From the NCBI GenBank assembly GCA_958430865.1, contig CAUDNR010001702.1, forward strand, positions 1-64,000: a stretch of 64,000 nucleotides of DNA. The letters run 5' to 3'. The stretch's first letter is position 1; each line of letters opens with the position of its first letter. The notes under the pieces are model-generated. The model saw nothing but the letters and a program-made list of their open reading frames with translations, ran no database searches and was not told the origin of the DNA. The translations under genes and the position numbers were made by a program. Origin of the DNA: Entrophospora sp. SA101. Taxonomy: Eukaryota > Glomeromycota > Glomeromycetes > Entrophosporales > Entrophosporaceae. Shown here in pieces: positions 1 to 9,834 of this stretch.

Positions 1-392
1 AGGCAATTTTCTTTTGGTATTTATATTTATTACAAAGAAATGGACAAGATTTTAACAAATTATTAGTCTTTTATTTAATATTATTACAATTATTATTGTG
101 TGTGTTACAGCTATTTCTTATATTTATTATAGGTTTGATATGTTTTATAAGTGATGGGAAAACTACTTTTGACTTTACAAGTTTTTTTAAAAGAACCTTC
201 TAACAAGACATCAAAATTTTATCACAATACGATTGGATAGGTTCTGAAAAAGGATTTTGCAATAGTAAACATCTCACAAAAATTGGTTTTTGGAATACTT
301 ATGTATGAGGCTAACAACTCAGAGTGTTATGTAATTTTTTTTATCAACATTATCATAGTGAAATTCGTGTTACCTACACTCTACACTTAAAT
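1..392. other. Upstream region without a recognisable gene
   Basis: I see no coding sequence here. The stretch is AT-rich with short T and TTA runs and probably holds the promoter and leader of the Crinkler-like gene that begins at 393. Confidence 0.4.
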
Positions 393-2715
393 ATGTCTTC
401 AAGAAGCATCAACAAAAGAAAAGCTGAAAGAAATGTTGCAGAAGCAACAAGACATGAGTAAGTGTTTTAAGGATGGTGGTGGTGGTTATTGCCCGCCACT
501 CATCGTCACTCTAGTTTATCATAAGAATGGTGGTTATTGCAATCGTTGCCACACGTCATCACACTAGTATAAACTTTTTTTTTTATCAGTGAAAATAAAG
601 AAAATGAAGATGAATGGGTATTTATTCAATAAATTATTATTTTAGTATTCAATATTGTAAACACTAATTCAACATAAAATAATTTTATTCTCTGCACAAA
701 CAATCATCCTCTTTAGAGTTGGAAAAGGAAGGCTGAGGAGTTGGAATTGGAGGTTATAGATTTGAAAGAAAAACTAAAAAATTTGGAGAAAGGTAAAGAT
801 CTTGAATGTAAATGTTGGGTTATACATTGAAGGCTGATAAATATTCTAGTTATTATAAAAAATGTCATTCACTGGTTCATAGGCGAATCACCAATATACA
901 AAAAATTATTTTCTGTTCATTCCATTTTGTTTATTTATTTATTCATTTGAGAGAACATTTAGTATACTGTATACAACTTTAATTAACTTATATTTCTTTG
1001 TTTCTGTTCATTTATTTTTGGTTGTTACTTCCTGTTGATGCCACAGAAGGCGTTGTTGAAAAAAATAAAGGTAAACATCATTATGTGTAAACTTAATAAT
1101 TTCTATTATTTATTCTCAATTTTTCATTTTCTTACTACTTACTATTTTTAGGAGTAAAACGTAAAGCTGAAGGTAAATCTATTTTGAAATATGTTAACAG
1201 TTTGTTGCTTTTTTTTTGTAATGTTATTTCAACCTATTCACAATAGAAAACACATGGACTCAAACAAAAAATCAAAGGTCAAGAATAATAAGCATGAGAC
1301 CACCATCAACTTATTGTAAAATACATGAATATGATCCTGATGTAATATGCAATTACCGACCAAATGGTTCAAACATCCCAATATCTGTATACAATCACAT
1401 ATTTGGAAATTTCAAAGATAGACTTTCTGCAAAAGAAGTCAATATTGGAAATTATAAAATAGGTGGAGAAGATGGAGTAATTGAATATCTTGGACGTTTG
1501 GCAAAGGTTTATTCTAATGAAGATGAAAAAAACTTTTCCGAAATATGGTGAATGACCTTTTTGGATATGAAATGTGTCCATTTTCAATTACAGATGGATG
1601 TACTGCAGATGGTGCGATTTTATACACTGTTGGAAGAGGTCAATGTGCTCTTCTGATCTTAGAAGTAAAGAATGAAATTGGATCAGGAGGTGATCCACAT
1701 AGACAAGCTTGTGGCTCTTATTGAAAATATCTTCCAATGGTACCAAATTGTAAGAGATATCTTAATCCTTGTTTTCTTTTGCACCTTGCAGGACCATGGC
1801 TTGGGATCTCTGGTGCAGTTTTTGGGGAAAAAATTATAATTGAGCCTCTTACTCCTATGATACCTTTTGGTGCCTATTCTATGCTATCATGATCACTTCA
1901 TAAATATCCTTGTCATGTTTGATGCATTAAAATCTGGGTTAGCTGAACTAAAAACTTATTACAATTCAGTGCAACCAGACCAACTAGATATTGAATGACA
2001 ATCTCATTTTCCTTATCCCCACTCCTTCAAATGCTGTGATAATAAAGATTATCAACTTATTTATAAAAAGCAATTATATAAGACAAAGCTTCTTTTTCTA
2101 GTAGAGGAGATACAACAAGATAATACAGAAAATAAAATACCCCAACAGTGGGTTGTCAAATTTGTGCAAAATTATTATGGTAAAGAAGTTCATGAATTTT
2201 GTTATCAAAAAAAATTGGCACCAAGATTATTTGCTGTCCAAAATCTTTGTGATAATTGGAAGATGGTTGTGATGGAATATTTACTACCTGATAAATTTGA
2301 AAGTCTTGATTCTTATGTTTCTAATTTACAATATAATGAAAAAGAAAAGATTAAGGGAAAAGTCATGAAAGTTGCCAAAATCTTACATGACGAAAACTAT
2401 GTGCATGGAGATTTACATCTTATTAACATGATGATTTCTATAACAAATTTAGATGAATATGAATTAAGAATTGTTGATTTTGATTGGTCTGGGAGAGATT
2501 CTAATGTAAAGTAAGTTTTTTTGAATGACTAAAGTCTACTCTGTATGCATTTATTTCTAAAGAATACCAATCAATTCAATAGATATCCATTATTGATTAA
2601 TTCTGAAGTATCATGGCATCAAGGTGTGACTGGTGGAGCACCAATTAAAAAAGAACATGATATCCAACTTTTAAAAAATGGTTTTAAGTCTCTTGGTTTT
2701 GAAATATTGGATTAA
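393..2715 (+). pseudogene. Decayed Crinkler-like nuclease-kinase gene
   Basis: Spliced host-type gene. Proposed exons are 393-457, 590-617, 717-792, 1047-1070 (24 nt), 1152-1172 (21 nt) and 1247 onward, with a last intron at 2511-2582 (GTAAGT...TAG). The N-terminal part is Lys/Arg/Glu-rich with KRKAE-type motifs and a short coiled coil. The middle (about 1550-1900) looks like a PD-(D/E)XK restriction-endonuclease fold: an Asp in TADGA, then LEVKN about 25 residues on. The C-terminal part (2164-2715) is an atypical protein kinase with HGDLHLIN as catalytic loop and VDFDW where DFG is expected. This nuclease-kinase pairing is known from CR (Crinkler-type) effectors, which are abundant in these fungi. 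It is broken: a frame change near 1546, TGA at 1722-1724, and further stops and frame changes between about 1880 and 2160. It could be a silent relic or a source of a kinase-only product. Family assignment is fairly secure, activity unlikely. Confidence 0.7.
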
Positions 2716-3084
2716 TTCTGGAGAATTGGGTATTACAATGAATTCATAGTTATCAAAGACATTATTAACATACATGTTGAAATTTCACACTTATAATTCC
2801 TTTGACAACATTATTAAGTTCTATATTTTAAAATAAAAATATTATTTTTACACTTTTATATTTTGCTGTGTAGCTAGAGAGAAATTAGTGCTAGTCTTTT
2901 ACTCTTGTCAATTTTTAAATCAAGTTAAATAAAAATACATTTAAACTTTTTTGTTGTATGCTTTGTTAATAATGTTTGTGATTTACATAATATGCCAACT
3001 CATCTGTTGTTTCAGAGATATGCCTTTAAATTATAAAAAACTACAAAGTGAACTTAAAATAATTATATATAGGATTATAGGTAT
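2716..3084. other. Intergenic, AT-rich
   Basis: No gene seen. It separates the spliced Crinkler-like gene from the intronless TGA-rich cluster. Nothing here resembles the leader found upstream of the same cluster in the other two copies (14558-14890 and 45928-46260). Confidence 0.4.
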
Positions 3085-4993
3085 ATGAAAATTAATAATG
3101 AAAATAATGGTTCTAATGAATATCAAGAAGCAATTGATTTTTTAGAAAAAGGATGTAATTGTGGTTGTTCTTCCAGAATTCCCAAGAATGAATTTGCAGA
3201 ATTAAAGGAATCCTTTCAAGCACTTTCCAAGTCTGAACAAGACATATTTTTAATGGCACAGATTAAAGCAATGGATGGAGGGACAGTAAGTGCCAGTAGA
3301 CACTTTAAAAAGAAAAATAGATCTAACAAAAGAACTTTCTATCATTGAGATCACAATACACTACTTTGTCAAGAAACTTATTTCAAAATGCTAGGAATTG
3401 GTAGAACTTATTTTGAAAATGTTAGAAATTATCTGATAAACTATGGCCTTCTACCAAGAACTCATGGTAATATTAAAAGGATGCCTCAATGGAAAACAAA
3501 GATGGTGATTGATAAAAGTGTTGCTGAAGTAGTAAAGAATTTTCTAGAGAATTATGCTGAAGTTCATGGATTACCAAGCCCAGGAAGAAGTAACAATAGA
3601 ATAACACAATCAGTTATTTTTCTACCAGCTGAAATGGGTTATAAATCAGTACATAGAGATTTTCTGGCTGGTCTGGAAGAAAACAGCAAATTGAAATCTT
3701 TAAAATATGATTCATTCAGAAAGTTATGACATCAATTGACACCAGAAATTCAAATTATGAGTCCAAGGACTTACTTGTGTGATACTTGTCAACATTTTAG
3801 AGATGGTTTACATTACAATGCTCGCCAGGAGGAAGAAGCCAAAGATTTTCTTAAAAGATTTAAAAAACATCTGTCCAAGGCCAAATTAGAAAGAAGTGAT
3901 TATAATAAAAATATCAAATTAGCAGAAGAGCAAAGAAAACTGGTTGATCAAAATTATTCCCAAGGCAAAACACAGTATTGCAGTATTGATGCTATTGCTC
4001 ATTATAGTTATGATTGAGCCCAAAATGTTCATGTACCCCATTCTGATCAAGTAAGTAAAATCTATTATCTCAGTCCATGTTAAAGTTCATTTATTTGGTA
4101 TTCAAAGATGAAGCAGTAAGGGAACAAATTAATTATGTTCTTAATGAAAATGAAATTATAGGAAAAGGTCCTAATGGCACTCTTAGCATGATTTTTGATG
4201 GAATTAAGAAATTGAATAAATGTGAAAAGCATTTAAAGATTACTTGTGATAATGCTGGGGGACAAAATAAAACCAATGTAACAATTTTGTTTTATTTATA
4301 TTTGGTAAGTTGTGGTTATTATGAAAGCATTGAATTGAATTTCATGGTTCCAGGACATACCAAATTCAAATGTGATCATCTGGAAAATATAAAAAAATTT
4401 TACACATGTCAATTGTAAGTTTAATAATAAAAAAGTGTAAAACTTACGTCGGCACTGTAAGATTTACACAATATTACGTCGGCATCGTAAGATTTATGCA
4501 ATTTTACGCTAAATTAATTTCCTGATGATGGTAGTTTTGGCTTGATTAAAAAACTTTATAGAAAGTCAAGGGTAGATTGTCTGGACCATGTAGTTGATGT
4601 AGTGAAAAGATCTAGTCCAGCAGAATTGAATAAAGCTCAATGCTACAAGACAGGAAAAGGTTTTCAATACTTAGATATTAAAGCAATTTTGGGAATTTAT
4701 TTTAAGAAATTACCAAGTATACAGAAATATCAACATTTTCTTTTTAAGACATCTAATCTTGGTATAGTAAAAGTTCAAGAAGTTGCTAATGGACTTTTGC
4801 TGAATTCAATTTATTGAAAACCAAGAAAGCAGATATCTTTGAAGAAATTAGAGCTTTATCTATTTTAGTGTTAACACCACCTCCTTTGGGTTACAAAAGG
4901 CAAGAATATCTTTATCAGAATATTTGCCCTTTTGTCAGAGATGAATTCAAAGATATTACATGCCCAAAACCATTCTATACTGGCAACAAATAA
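3085..4993 (+). pseudogene. Transposase-like protein with in-frame TGA, copy A
   Basis: One reading frame runs from 3085 to about 4075, interrupted only by TGA at 3346, 3727 and 4015. Features in order: a Cys-rich N-terminus (CNCGC), the segment LLPRTHGNIKR, a PRTYLCDTC motif, a helical KRFKKHLSKAKLERSD region, then TCDNAGGQNK followed by ELNFMVPGHTKFKCD. The last two motifs are hallmarks of a widespread eukaryotic transposase-like family (DNxGGQNKN...GHTKF, similar to DUF7869), with the Asp residues as candidate catalytic acids. The TGA at 3727 lies just before HQL.P.I.I in a motif where relatives carry Trp. Further damage: a frame change near 4075, an inserted 151-bp element at 4377-4527, and a one-base deletion near 4797 that creates an early stop. 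The mature C-terminus ends at 4993. No introns. Probably non-functional. Confidence 0.6.
4377..4527. mobile_element. Miniature inverted-repeat element (151 bp)
   Basis: Ends are CATCTGGAAA and, on the other strand, CATCAGGAAA: a 10-bp terminal inverted repeat with one mismatch. It is flanked by AT on both sides (4375-4376 and 4528-4529). It splits the transposase-like reading frame after GHTKFKCD. The copies at 15440 and 46810 have the uninterrupted sequence, so the empty site is seen. Inside is a 30-bp tandem duplication (TTACGTCGGCA..GTAAGATTTA) absent from the 121-bp relative at 5190. No coding capacity; superfamily not determined. Confidence 0.7.
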
Positions 4994-5189
4994 AATATTT
5001 AGAACGCCTTCATTACTTTATCATACTTGTTAATTTGTCCCCCTACTGTCATTAAGTTTAATAAGTTTAGCTTTTTCCACCTTTAAAGTAAAAAAGTACT
5101 AAAATAAAGTTTATATACTTAATATATCATCATAAAAAGGATATAAGTATAGTATATTAAAAAGAATAAATAAAAAAAGGAACAAACAA

Positions 5190-5310
5190 CATCCGGAAAA
5201 TATAAAAAAAATTTGCACATGTCAATCATAAGTTTAATAATAAAAAAGTGTAAAACTTACATTGACACTGTAAGATTTATGCAAATTTATGCTAAATTAA
5301 TTTCCTGATG
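5190..5310. mobile_element. Miniature inverted-repeat element (121 bp)
   Basis: Same family as the element at 4377-4527. Ends are CATCCGGAAA and CATCAGGAAA (reverse strand), with AA on both sides. It lies directly in front of the coiled-coil ORF and its last three bases supply a spurious in-frame ATG. In the diverged cluster at 47440 the sequence AATAAGAAAATCATG is uninterrupted, which marks the insertion point and points to ATG 5320 as the native start. Confidence 0.7.
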
Positions 5311-5319
5311 AAGAAAATC

Positions 5320-6200
5320 ATGACAAGCATCATAAATGAACAACAAAATGAAAATAAAGAACTTTTAAATGAAATAGAAACACTAAAAAAGCAATTAGAA
5401 AACAAAGATGATTTTAAACTAAGAATTTGAAATGCTATTTGCAATGTTAAGGAAAATGAAAGTCCAGAAATTGCTGGAACTTTAATGACCTTAGAACAAC
5501 ATTTTTGACCTAAGGATGATTGAGTAAGGATTCAAAAAGAAAATGGAGTTGAGAAAGTTATTTTTGGCAACAATTTCACTCTTGAAAATGTGGTTAAGGC
5601 TTTAGTGAATGAAACTGAAATAGTTCAAATTCTTTTGATTTTATTTACAAAAAAAATAAAGAACTTGAAGAAAAGATTGCTGAGTTAGAAAAAGGGAATG
5701 CCAAGTTAAAAGAAGAGTTAGAAAGGAATAAACTCCTTGTTGAAAAATGAAAAACAAGAGCAGAGAAGGCTGAAATAGATAATGAAATTCATTTAGAGGC
5801 TTTAGAAACAGGAGGGAAAGAAAGATGAACTCAGAAAGAAGCATCAGCAAAGGAGATAGCAGAGAAAAACCAAAAGTTAGAAATTTCTAGTAAGATAATT
5901 GAGAATAAAGGTGCAAGAATTGGTGAATTAGAATGAGAACTAAAACAAGAAAGGGAAAAAGTAGAGGTGTCTAATAAGATAATTTCAGAAAAAGAATCAC
6001 AAAACAAAAATCTCACAGAAGAAAACAAAGGATTGCAAAATCAATTGCATTTAGCTGAAAAGGATTTACCTGCTTTACCCAAAAAGCAAAGCAAATTTAG
6101 ACAATTAAGAACAAAATTAAAAACTGAATTCCATCAACTGGTGGAAAACAAAAAACACCAAATCCAAGAGTTAGTTGCTAGAATAGAGGTAAGTAGATAA
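5320..6200 (+). pseudogene. Coiled-coil protein with eight in-frame TGA codons, copy A
   Basis: Function unknown. Long Lys/Glu/Leu heptad-rich protein beginning with a KELLNEIETLKKQLENK-type helix, then a short globular part (AGTLMTLEQHF, VEKVIFGNNFTLEN), then about 180 residues of coiled coil, a DLPALPKKQ linker and the C-terminal motif QELVARIEV. In-frame TGA lies at 5428, 5506, 5521, 5610, 5616, 5748, 5826 and 5934, with no TAA or TAG before the terminal TAA at 6198 and no TGG codon. A one-base deletion near 5597 (GTTAAGGC against GTTAAAGGC in the 47.7-kb version) is the only other damage. This is the codon pattern of an organism where TGA means Trp. In a fungal nucleus it cannot give the full protein. 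Confidence 0.65.
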
Positions 6201-6203
6201 TTA

Positions 6204-6646
6204 ATGAGAGAACTAACTTACACACTTTAGATTTAGAAAGGTCAAGTTGGAAAACATGTGATTTTTGTTTTAATTGTTATGGAGAGGATAATAAATCTGT
6301 TAAACAAATAGTAGCTCATGTTAAGGTAAATGGTAAATATGTTGCATATGATGTAGTGTGTGAAAGTTGTAAGGAGAAATTCGATGTTTGTGGTGATAAA
6401 TATGTTTGTTTTTGTATTAGATATGAAGAAGACATGGAAGAAAAGGAACTCCCTCTTTTGCCTAGTGAGGAAATAAGTCAGTCTGATTTTTATGAAAGAC
6501 AAATAAATGGATTACAAGAAGAATTAGCCACTGCTGAAGAAGCATTAACAATTGAAAGAGAGGAAATAGCCAAGTTTCAGGAAAAATCTGAAGAGTGAAG
6601 TAAAAAGCAAAAACAGGAATTATTAGATAAAGAATTAAACAACTAG
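6204..6646 (+). pseudogene. Cys-rich coiled-coil protein, copy A
   Basis: Function unknown. Starts 3 nt after the previous ORF. The N-terminal half has paired cysteines (CDFCFNC, CESCKEKF, CGDKYVCFC), consistent with a zinc ribbon. The C-terminal half, after KELPLLPSEE, is a coiled coil (LQEELATAEEALTIEREE). A one-base loss in a T run near 6229 breaks the start region; the 48.3-kb version has the intact run. TGA at 6596 follows EKSEE and is read through in the same frame to TAG at 6644. This gene uses TGG once (SSWKTCDF). Its linkage and shared TGA habit suggest it belongs to the same unit as the two ORFs before it. Confidence 0.5.
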
Positions 6647-6804
6647 AAGAGGAAAACAGGAAATTAAAAGATCAGCAGAATGGTCAAATTGTTCAAATTG
6701 AAGTTAAAGAGACTAAAAGATGATCTTGATTGAAAATGAGAAAGTAGTTTAAAGAATATTCTATATAAATTGAAATTCATTCTAACTATCAAAGAAAATG
6801 GTAG

Positions 6805-7080
6805 TTATTTTCCTTTTAAAGATTTTTGCTTTTTATTAGGTAATAATGCATCATCATGATGTTTTCTTTTTCTAACACTTATTATTTTTCTTTCTTCTTG
6901 GTAAATTTCATAGGTAATACTTTCTTTTCTTAGATAAGCTTCCAGTGTCTGAACACCATTCATTTTGAAAACATAAGGAGAAATTTTTTCACCTTGTTCT
7001 TTTTTTAAAATGCTTTTGATAGTGCTATAATTCTTGGATTCCATAGTAGATCTGATGTAAATGAGTTTCATATGTTTCAT
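6805..7080 (-). CDS. Small basic hypothetical protein, copy A
   Basis: 91-residue ORF, unrecognised. It has a central region MNGVQTLEAYLRKES and a very basic C-terminus (RKRKHHDD, NKKQKSLKGK) that could be a nuclear-localisation signal. It is identical in the copies at 17718 and 48970, so conservation says nothing about selection. It lies convergent to the TGA-rich cluster and upstream of the SUN gene on the opposite strand. A fragment at about 25570-25690 (minus strand, GEKVAPDK...TIEEYL) looks distantly similar, so both may be remnants of one repeated gene family. It may not be a working gene. Confidence 0.35.
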   Translation of the reverse strand: MKHMKLIYIRSTMESKNYSTIKSILKKEQGEKISPYVFKMNGVQTLEAYLRKESITYEIYQEERKIISVRKRKHHDDALLPNKKQKSLKGK

Positions 7081-7510
7081 ATTAACTATTTTTATATAGG
7101 AGTAGTACTATATATCACTTAAAATAAATGGGATATTATAAAGCTGTTGATTATGATCACATTACAAATGACTAAATTTTGATCACTGTAACCTTTGGTA
7201 ATACCAATGTTCACTTTTTCTGGTTTTGTTGCAGCATGCCCCATATTAAGTGCGACAATATGATGTTTGTCGGTTTTATCCATTTTTAGATTAATCACGT
7301 GAAGGATTTGGGAGAAATATCAAAAAAAAAAAAGTCTTAAAGTTCTGTCTAATTAAAAAAAAAAGGTATTATTGTATAAATATATCAATAATAAGAATAA
7401 ACTCTAACAATACGCCACCAACAAGTGTAAAGCTTGCTTTACGGTTTATTTTAATTTTAAAACAAGCTCACTATTTGTATTTTCTTTTATTTATTTAATA
7501 TTTAAGAGAT
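7081..7510. promoter_or_regulatory. Promoter region of the SUN-domain gene, copy A
   Basis: AT-rich stretch with A runs, a CACGTG E-box palindrome at 7296-7301 and a T-rich segment just before the start codon at 7511. No coding sequence is convincing. A minus-strand stretch at 7190-7285 (HIVALNMGHAATK) vaguely recalls the N-terminus of ribosomal protein eL36 but is too short to call. Confidence 0.35.
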
Positions 7511-9834
7511 ATGTCAAGAAGAAGATCTCCAAGATTAAACCAGGACGAAACACCAATTAAAATAGAGGAAGAAAGTAACGAACAATTTAGCGATACTTTG
7601 TGTCGTAAAGAACAAAAACCTAAAAATGAAATTAAAAAAAGGCAGCAACAACAAAAGCATCCCAAACAACTGTATGACCAAAAACATAATCAAAAACAAC
7701 AGCAGCAATCCTCCCCACCAACACCACCTTCTTCTGATCCAAGTCATAATTGTGATAACGACGATTATTTAAAACATGAAGATATTCCTCGATCATGTAA
7801 ATTTTTACCTATTTATCCTGTTGATACCATTAATCATTCTTCTAGCTAAATAACACATAAAATTTTTAATAAAGGGCCGTATGATCAAAATGGAAATAGT
7901 TCTTACAACGGTTCAAGACGTGCATCTATTGAGTCAACAACTACCTTAGCATCAATTATATCAGAATCGTCAGTATTTAGATCATCCAACAATTCACAAA
8001 TTAATCCTTCCAGTAATACCAGTTCACTTACCTCAAATACTTCTATAAATTGTTTTAACCATTACAACAAAAATAACAACGATAATAATAATAATCATAA
8101 TATATTTAATGAATGTATTAAACCTACTTTAGATAATCATGATGATAACAATGCAGGTTCTTCTCTTAGTAGAATGGCTAATGACGAGAAAAGCATGCAA
8201 AGTCAATATAATTTAAGACCCAGGTTTAACATTGAAAAAAATAATAACCAGAAGAAAAGAATCGAGAAACCAATTAATAAAACTAAACATAAAAGCGATG
8301 CTAAAGCTAGAGGAAAAGAAGACATTGATAATAACGGCAGCAAAGACAACAACAGTAATAATATAGATCATAATAATATAGATCACAATGATATAAATCG
8401 CCATGATACAGATCACCATGATATAGATCGCAACGATATAGATCGCAATGTCGTTATGGATCGCAATGATGACGCTATGGATCAAGTCATTGATAATGAT
8501 GATGATAATACACGTCAAGAATTAGACAATGATAAAAATAAGATTGTGTATGTAATACGTTTATATTACTTATAAGAATTTTTTAAACTATGAATATACC
8601 TTTAATACTATTAGTAATATATTAATATTATTATTTATTTAGGATATTGGCTAAAGCGATTTTCGGGTTATTAAACGCTAAATGGGTTGTGGGTACAGCA
8701 GTTATGACGTTTATATTGTTTCTAGGTTTCTTTTGCATTTGTCGATTGTCATATATAAGTGATCGATGTCAATATTGGATAGTTAAAGACAGTGATCTCA
8801 ATTCGGAATATACAAATTATGTAGATGCTGGTAGCGATATTAAATATGAACATAGCGATGTAATAATTCGAGCTGCAGTTGCGGAACAAGTTAGAAGCTT
8901 GTGTGCGGCAGAAATCCAAAAACGTATTCAACCTGAAAACAATGAAATGGCTAGATATCAAAAATATATTCTCGATGATGTAGTTGCCGAAATTATTAAA
9001 AACGAGATTCACAAAGCGGTAGAAGAAAAATTGTATATTTATTCACAGGATAGGTTAAATAAGGCAGATTATGCACTTTCCTCAGGTGGTGCAAAGATCA
9101 TTAGTCCGTTAACATCTCCAACGTATGAAATGTGGCCTACGCAATGGCATCAACGAATTATGGCAGCAATAACTGGTCATGGAATCACGAGAGGCAAGCC
9201 ACCAATAACGGCTCTTCAACCTGAGACTCATGTTGGCCAGTGTTGGCCTTTTGCTGGACCGAAAGGTCAATTAGCGGTATTGTTGAGTAGAAGAATCTAT
9301 GTTACAGCTATAACTTATGATCATGTGAGTAAAGATATAGCAATGGGTGTCACAAGTGCACCAAAAGAATTTGAAGTATGGGGATTTGTTGATGATGTTC
9401 CAGAAGTGATTATCGATAATTCATATCCAAAACAAGGACATGAACCATTATTATTGAAACAAACAGATGATGTCATTCAAGAAGAAAAACAAGAAAGTAT
9501 TTTTGGCGATCATTCCGCCATTCCAAGTGATCTAAACGATACAAATGACACAAGCAATCCAAATGACGCAGCAAATAATCCAAGTGAATCAAGTTCAGAT
9601 GAAAAAAATGGCGACGAAAGAGATTTAAAGCTTGGCTCGTCACCAAATCATTTATTTTTGGGGAAATTTACTTATGATATAAACGGATCCACCATACAAA
9701 CCTTTGAAGCGCTTAGATACAGTAAACCGATAATAGCTGTTTTAATGAAGGTAAATAGCAATTGGGATAATCCACAATATACTTGTCTTTATAGATTTCG
9801 TGTTCATGGAATACGATCGAATTATCAATCTTGA
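7511..9834 (+). CDS. SUN-domain (Sad1/UNC-84) inner nuclear membrane protein, copy A
   Basis: Builds the LINC complex that couples the nuclear envelope to the cytoskeleton by binding KASH proteins in the perinuclear space. Exons 7511-7796, 7875-8547 and 8643-9834 splice in frame through GTAAAT...AAG and GTATGT...TAG introns, giving 716 residues. Without the first intron a TAA at 7847 would stop translation. The N-terminus (nucleoplasmic) is Asn/Gln/Ser-rich, begins MSRRRSPRLN and includes a degenerate IDRND/IDHND repeat. One membrane segment lies in WVVGTAVMTFILFLGFFCIC. A helical region follows, then the C-terminal SUN domain from about YALSSGGAKI through GQCWPFAGPKGQLAVLLS to CLYRFRVHGI. 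The GQCWPF core and the W-x-F-V-D segment are typical of SUN folds. An acidic Asn/Asp insert (DTNDTSNPNDAANNPS) interrupts the domain. Confident. Confidence 0.88.

Larger units (their letters stand above)
3085..6646 (+). mobile_element. TGA-rich three-ORF cluster, copy A
   Basis: Three consecutive intronless same-strand ORFs: a transposase-like protein (3085-4993), a coiled-coil protein (5320-6200) and a Cys-rich coiled-coil protein (6204-6646). The last two are 3 nt apart, as in a bacterial operon. Read with TGA as Trp they stay open apart from a few single-base frame changes. Read with the standard code they break at every Trp position. The same order recurs at 14891-17559 and, in a diverged version, at 46261-48811. 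I infer a mobile unit or transferred DNA from a TGA=Trp organism. Its exact ends are not visible. Confidence 0.55.

Noticed and set aside
4048..4056. GTAAGT in the transposase-like frame (and at 15160 and 46530) as a splice donor
   Set aside because: The sequence after it continues the conserved protein (VSKIYYLSP) in the same frame, and no branch or acceptor is needed.
3085..6646. TGA codons as ordinary nonsense decay or repeat-induced G-to-A mutation
   Set aside because: Decay would also give TAA and TAG, and G-to-A/C-to-T mutation would turn CAA/CAG into TAA/TAG. Those codons are intact, TAA/TAG are nearly absent in frame, and TGA positions are conserved between diverged copies. Some true damage (single-base frame changes) is present in addition.
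7190..7285. Minus-strand HIVALNMGHAATK resembling the ribosomal protein eL36 N-terminus
   Set aside because: Only about a dozen residues fit, and no second exon was found.
8213..8518. Minus-strand 101-residue Ile/Val-rich ORF opposite the SUN gene (also 19126 and 50378)
   Set aside because: Antisense shadow of the Asn/Asp-rich repeat of the SUN N-terminus.
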